Below are positions 61,319 through 64,000 of a stretch of 64,000 nucleotides of DNA, piece after piece (within the stretch, counting starts at the first letter, position 1; every line of letters starts with the position of its first letter). The notes beneath the pieces are model-generated. The model was not told the DNA's origin. It searched no databases and saw nothing but the letters and a program-made list of their open reading frames with translations. A program made the translations under genes and the position numbers. Location: the NCBI RefSeq assembly GCF_041154745.1, contig NZ_AP031573.1:4154001-4218000 (forward strand), read 5' to 3'. Origin of the DNA: Flavobacterium sp. CFS9. Lineage in GTDB: Bacteria; Bacteroidota; Bacteroidia; Flavobacteriales; Flavobacteriaceae.

Positions 61319-61843
61319 ATGCAACCCAAAGAACGAATTTTAGAAAAAGCCTCCTTTTTGTTTCATACCCAAGGATATAATTCCACAGGAATCAACCAAA
61401 TTATTGAAGAAGCAAAAGTGGCAAAAGCGAGTTTTTATCAGCATTTTAAATCAAAAGAAGATTTATGTGTTGCTTTTTTAGAGTGGCGTCATGAATATTG
61501 GTTTACGAAGCTGGAACAATTCACTTCAGATCAAAAAGATTCTAAATTAAAAGTTTTGACTTCTTTTGACTTTTTAGTAGCCATGAATCAAAAAGAAAAT
61601 TTCAGAGGATGTAGTTTTTTGAACCTACTTTCAGAAATACCTTCAGATAACGAGAAAGTACTGAGTGTAATTCAAAGCCATAAATCAGACTTACGAAATT
61701 ACTTTAAATCGGAGATTGAGAATGAACTTTTGGCAGATCATATTTATTTACTATTTGAAAGCTGTATCATCGAAAGTCAGTTATTCAAATCCAATCATCT
61801 TATTGAGCAATCAAAGAAAATAATTCAAACTTTAATTTTGTAG
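61319..61843 (+). CDS. TetR/AcrR-family transcriptional repressor
   Basis: A 174-residue regulator. The N-terminal HTH (about residues 8-50; [20 protein letters not shown], then KSKEDL) is typical of the TetR family. The C-terminal ligand domain has a single Cys in [10 protein letters not shown]. It is preceded by a near-perfect operator and followed by a DUF1348 protein two bases after its stop, so the two form an autoregulated operon. The inducer is unknown. Confidence 0.94.
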   Translation: MQPKERILEKASFLFHTQGYNSTGINQIIEEAKVAKASFYQHFKSKEDLCVAFLEWRHEYWFTKLEQFTSDQKDSKLKVLTSFDFLVAMNQKENFRGCSFLNLLSEIPSDNEKVLSVIQSHKSDLRNYFKSEIENELLADHIYLLFESCIIESQLFKSNHLIEQSKKIIQTLIL

Positions 61844-61845
61844 TT

Positions 61846-62259
61846 ATGGAACAGAAGTTACCATTGCCGCCTTTTACTTATGAAACGGCATTAGAGAAAA
61901 TTCAATTGGCAGAAGACGCCTGGAACAGTCAGGATCCTGAGCGTGTTTCAAAAGCGTATACCGTTGACAGCGAATGGCGAAACAGAGATCAGTTTGTGAA
62001 TGGAAGAGAGGCCATCATTCGCTTTTTGACTCAAAAATGGGAGAAGGAAAGACATTACAAGCTAAAAAAAGAATATTGGGCACATACCGAAAACAGAATT
62101 GCCGTGCGATTTGAGTACGAATATCAGAATTTGGAAGGGAATTGGTTCAGAGCTTACGGAAACGAAAATTGGGAATTTGATGCTAATGGACTTATGCAAA
62201 AACGATTTGCCAGTATAAACGACTTACCAATTAAGGAAGAGGATAGAAAATTAAAGTAA
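61846..62259 (+). CDS. NTF2-like DUF1348 protein
   Basis: A 137-residue protein of the nuclear-transport-factor-2 fold: [40 protein letters not shown] and [17 protein letters not shown] match DUF1348. No catalytic set is defined for the family. It is downstream of a TetR regulator with a two-base gap; such pairs often protect against or degrade small toxic compounds, which is inference here. Confidence 0.92.
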   Translation: MEQKLPLPPFTYETALEKIQLAEDAWNSQDPERVSKAYTVDSEWRNRDQFVNGREAIIRFLTQKWEKERHYKLKKEYWAHTENRIAVRFEYEYQNLEGNWFRAYGNENWEFDANGLMQKRFASINDLPIKEEDRKLK

Positions 62260-62373
62260 TAGGGGGTCGTTTTTATTTTCAGATTACGGGTTGATTTGTG
62301 TGCATATTATTAAACGCAGATTGACACGGATTTTTTTTCATGTTCATTTTCATAAAGGAAAATTTCGAGTCTA

Positions 62374-62441
62374 GCTCCGAAGGAGCGAAATAGGTATAGC
62401 GTAGCAAAAATCGCCCTGTAGGGTAAAAGCTCCGGAGGAGC
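62374..62441. repeat. REP-like cluster of short palindromes
   Basis: The palindromes GCTCCGAAGGAGC (62374-62386), CCCTGTAGGG (62414-62423) and GCTCCGGAGGAGC (62429-62441) lie within 70 bases, in the otherwise gene-free gap 62260-62633. They resemble Bacteroidota REP elements linked to RAYT transposases; none is present. Confidence 0.7.
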
Positions 62442-62633
62442 GGCATGATTTATCAGAGGGAGAAGTTTATAAATAATTGATTTTAAGAGAGTAATATGAT
62501 TTGTTACACCAAATGACCACAATATTGATTAAAACATTAAAAAACAAATCCGCGTCAATCTGCGCTTTCGTGAAACGAATCTGTAAAATCAGCGTATCAT
62601 ATTCTAAAACTCTAAGATAAAGCCCATGCAAAA

Positions 62634-63263
62634 CTAGTTTAGACCAGGTGGTTCAGGAATTCTAATATTTTTCTTAATCTTTTTGACAATCAAAAGATAA
62701 AATGTGATTCCGCCTAAAATAATGAGTAGTGCAATTTGCAATTGTCCAAGGCTATTGTTCTTACTGTACATCGCATTGGCGCTCGCTAATTTTGCTTTTC
62801 CTTCCTGAATCTGAATTTGTGATAAAGCTTCCAGGGTTTTTAGAGCTTCATTGCTTGAAATGGCAATTTTATTCCAGTTTTTAGCAGTAACCTGATCATT
62901 TATTTCTTTACAGGAACTTAAAAAAGCATCGAAATACTGTTTTTCGGTATTGGTCAGTACAGTTTTGGCGTACAAATCGTCAATGGTGTGGATAACATTT
63001 AACGTCTGGATGATCTCATCTTTTTTGATTGTCTCGCTTAAATCCAATTTTTCAGCTTCTGATTTTATAAAATGGAGTTCTTTGGAGTATTGAAAAATGT
63101 AATGCGCAACCACTAAGCGGTCTTTGTAAATTGCGTTAATATTTTCATTTACATTTTTTGAGTTTTGAAGTGTGTTGAAATTCCCCAGAAGAATTAAAAG
63201 CATTACAATCAATAAAATAAAAGCAGCTTTAGTCTTATTGCTGTATTTTTTCAAATCTTTCAT
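62634..63263 (-). CDS. Membrane protein with 4HB-MCP-like sensor region, no output domain
   Basis: A 209-residue protein with two transmembrane helices (about 12-30 and 175-196) and a helical extracytoplasmic region between them, which looks like the four-helix-bundle sensor of methyl-accepting chemotaxis proteins (VNENINAIYKDRLVVAHYIF). It ends 13 residues after the second helix (KKIKKNIRIPEPPGLN), so HAMP and signalling domains are absent. Not a frameshifted receptor: the tail ends cleanly and no remnant follows. Function unknown; such short versions are common in flavobacteria. Confidence 0.75.
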   Translation of the reverse strand: MKDLKKYSNKTKAAFILLIVMLLILLGNFNTLQNSKNVNENINAIYKDRLVVAHYIFQYSKELHFIKSEAEKLDLSETIKKDEIIQTLNVIHTIDDLYAKTVLTNTEKQYFDAFLSSCKEINDQVTAKNWNKIAISSNEALKTLEALSQIQIQEGKAKLASANAMYSKNNSLGQLQIALLIILGGITFYLLIVKKIKKNIRIPEPPGLN

Positions 63264-63331
63264 AGAGTTAGAATTTAAACGGTTGCTTTCTCAAAGATAG
63301 AAATTTTGCTGAAGAATTGGCTTGAAGTTAG

Positions 63332-63359
63332 ATGTAAGATGTAAGATGTAAGATGTATG
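63332..63359. repeat. Short period-7 array (ATGTAAG)
   Basis: ATGTAAG three times, then ATGTATG, in the gap between the symporter and the 4HB-like gene. The same unit family as at 58507-58597 and the complement of 17701-17742. Confidence 0.85.
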
Positions 63360-63399
63360 GTGGTTTTAATTTCCTGGATTATCACTACAACTCATTCAA

Positions 63400-63441
63400 A
63401 AAAAATAATCTTCTAAAAATAAATTTAGAAGATTATTTTTT
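63400..63441. terminator. Terminator downstream of the symporter gene
   Basis: A perfect 18-base stem (63400-63417 with 63424-63441, core ATAATCTTCTAAA/TTTAGAAGATTAT), loop AATAAA; on the minus strand it ends in T. It closes the symporter message. Confidence 0.88.
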
Positions 63442-63502
63442 AATTATCCGGTTTTAAATTTTTGAATTAAAAAAAAGCGGATGCTAAATTTAGGTTTTAC
63501 AA

Positions 63503-64000
63503 TTATTCGATAATGATTTCTTCAGTGTCCGGTTCATTTCTAAAAAAGGCCAGCTGCATGAACAGTGAAAGAACAATTGTTAGAATAGCTCCAATAAAGT
63601 TCAACCATAAGTACCCCAGTTTTTCCTGTCCGCTCGGGTAAATTGCAATCATAAAATAATAGATGATAAATATGGTTAACTGACTGATTATGGCGCTATA
63701 AAACATGGCCTTGGCTTTTACACGGCGCAGGTAGAATCCAACCAAGAAGATACCTAAAACAGTTCCGTAGAAAATAGATCCAATAATGTTTACCAATTGA
63801 ATTAAGTTTTCGAACAAAGTTCCCACACAGGCAAAAAGTATGGCTACAATTCCCCAGAATAAAGTAAAAAACTTGGTTGCGTTCAGATAATGTTTCTCTG
63901 ATTTTTCCGTTTTCAGATTTCGCTTGTAAATATCAATTGCGGTCGTCGAAGCTAAAGCATTTAACCCTGAAGCCGTTGAAGACATTGCTGCTGAAAGAAT
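63503..64000 (-). CDS. Sodium:solute symporter (SSS family), C-terminal part (cut by window edge)
   Basis: The visible 165 residues begin inside the protein (ILSAAMSSTASGLNALASTT) and contain five transmembrane helices with the SSS phrase SAAMSSTASGLNALAS, which includes the Na2-site Ser/Thr region of helix 8, and the SIFYGTVLGIFLVGFYL segment. The C-terminal tail is acidic (NEPDTEEIIIE). Substrate is unknown. The start lies beyond base 64000. Confidence 0.9.
   Translation of the reverse strand: MLSAAMSSTASGLNALASTTAIDIYKRNLKTEKSEKHYLNATKFFTLFWGIVAILFACVGTLFENLIQLVNIIGSIFYGTVLGIFLVGFYLRRVKAKAMFYSAIISQLTIFIIYYFMIAIYPSGQEKLGYLWLNFIGAILTIVLSLFMQLAFFRNEPDTEEIIIE

Overview
The window comes from a member of the Bacteroidota, almost certainly a Flavobacterium-like flavobacterium. 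Evidence for this: a SusC/RagA-type TonB receptor, a type IX secretion (T9SS) adhesin with a CHU_C-type C-terminus next to a PorP/SprF protein, lipoproteins with an acidic run after the lipobox cysteine, TAnnTTTG promoter elements (the Bacteroidota -7 box), low GC, and dispersed intergenic repeats. No rRNA, tRNA, CRISPR array, prophage or complete insertion sequence is visible.

Layout. 1-5.9 kb: the N-terminal part of a SusC-like receptor, a large zinc metalloprotease, an orphan LytS-type histidine kinase and a GNAT acetyltransferase. 6.5-9.2 kb: a compact class I ribonucleotide reductase operon (nrdB-nrdA) behind a 600-base leader with four exact TGTTGATAA boxes. 10.5-16.4 kb: a predicted metal (probably zinc) acquisition locus, with two DUF4625-like lipoproteins, a TonB-dependent receptor, an AztD-like lipoprotein and a small DUF2946-like Cys/His protein. 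16.6-19.1 kb: a sugE-like SMR exporter, two Crp/Fnr regulators and ribB. 19.5-27.4 kb: a methyltransferase, a secreted protein, osmC, an alpha/beta hydrolase, oxyR, a DM13 lipoprotein with an outer-membrane protein, and an AraC regulator with an SDR oxidoreductase.

27.8-44.4 kb: a two-component pair followed by an 11-kb gene for a 3651-residue T9SS adhesin built from three tandem repeat families (3 x 79, 11 x 134 and 4 x 99 residues), then its SprF-like and OmpA-like partners. 44.7-51.4 kb: MgtC, a secreted protein, ribosomal protein S1, two tandem ExbD-like proteins without ExbB, a fasciclin protein, an EamA exporter and an unlisted 46-residue protein. 51.5-55.6 kb: a duplicated BlaI/M56-peptidase operon with a three-dyad operator across its promoter. 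55.9-64 kb: MFS transporter, DUF1684, TatD, tcdA, HAD phosphatase, DUF2911, an autoregulated TetR/DUF1348 pair, a 4HB-like membrane protein and the C-terminal part of a sodium:solute symporter.

The most unusual non-coding signal is a set of intergenic tandem arrays with a 7-base period. The unit sequence drifts while the period is kept, and a shared unit close to RATGTRA occurs at several loci in both orientations. They sit with 33-base perfect palindromes (16-1-16), 24-base inverted repeats and REP-like hairpins. Candidate operators visible by symmetry lie before the BlaI, TetR, SDR, nrd, DUF2911 and metal-locus promoters.
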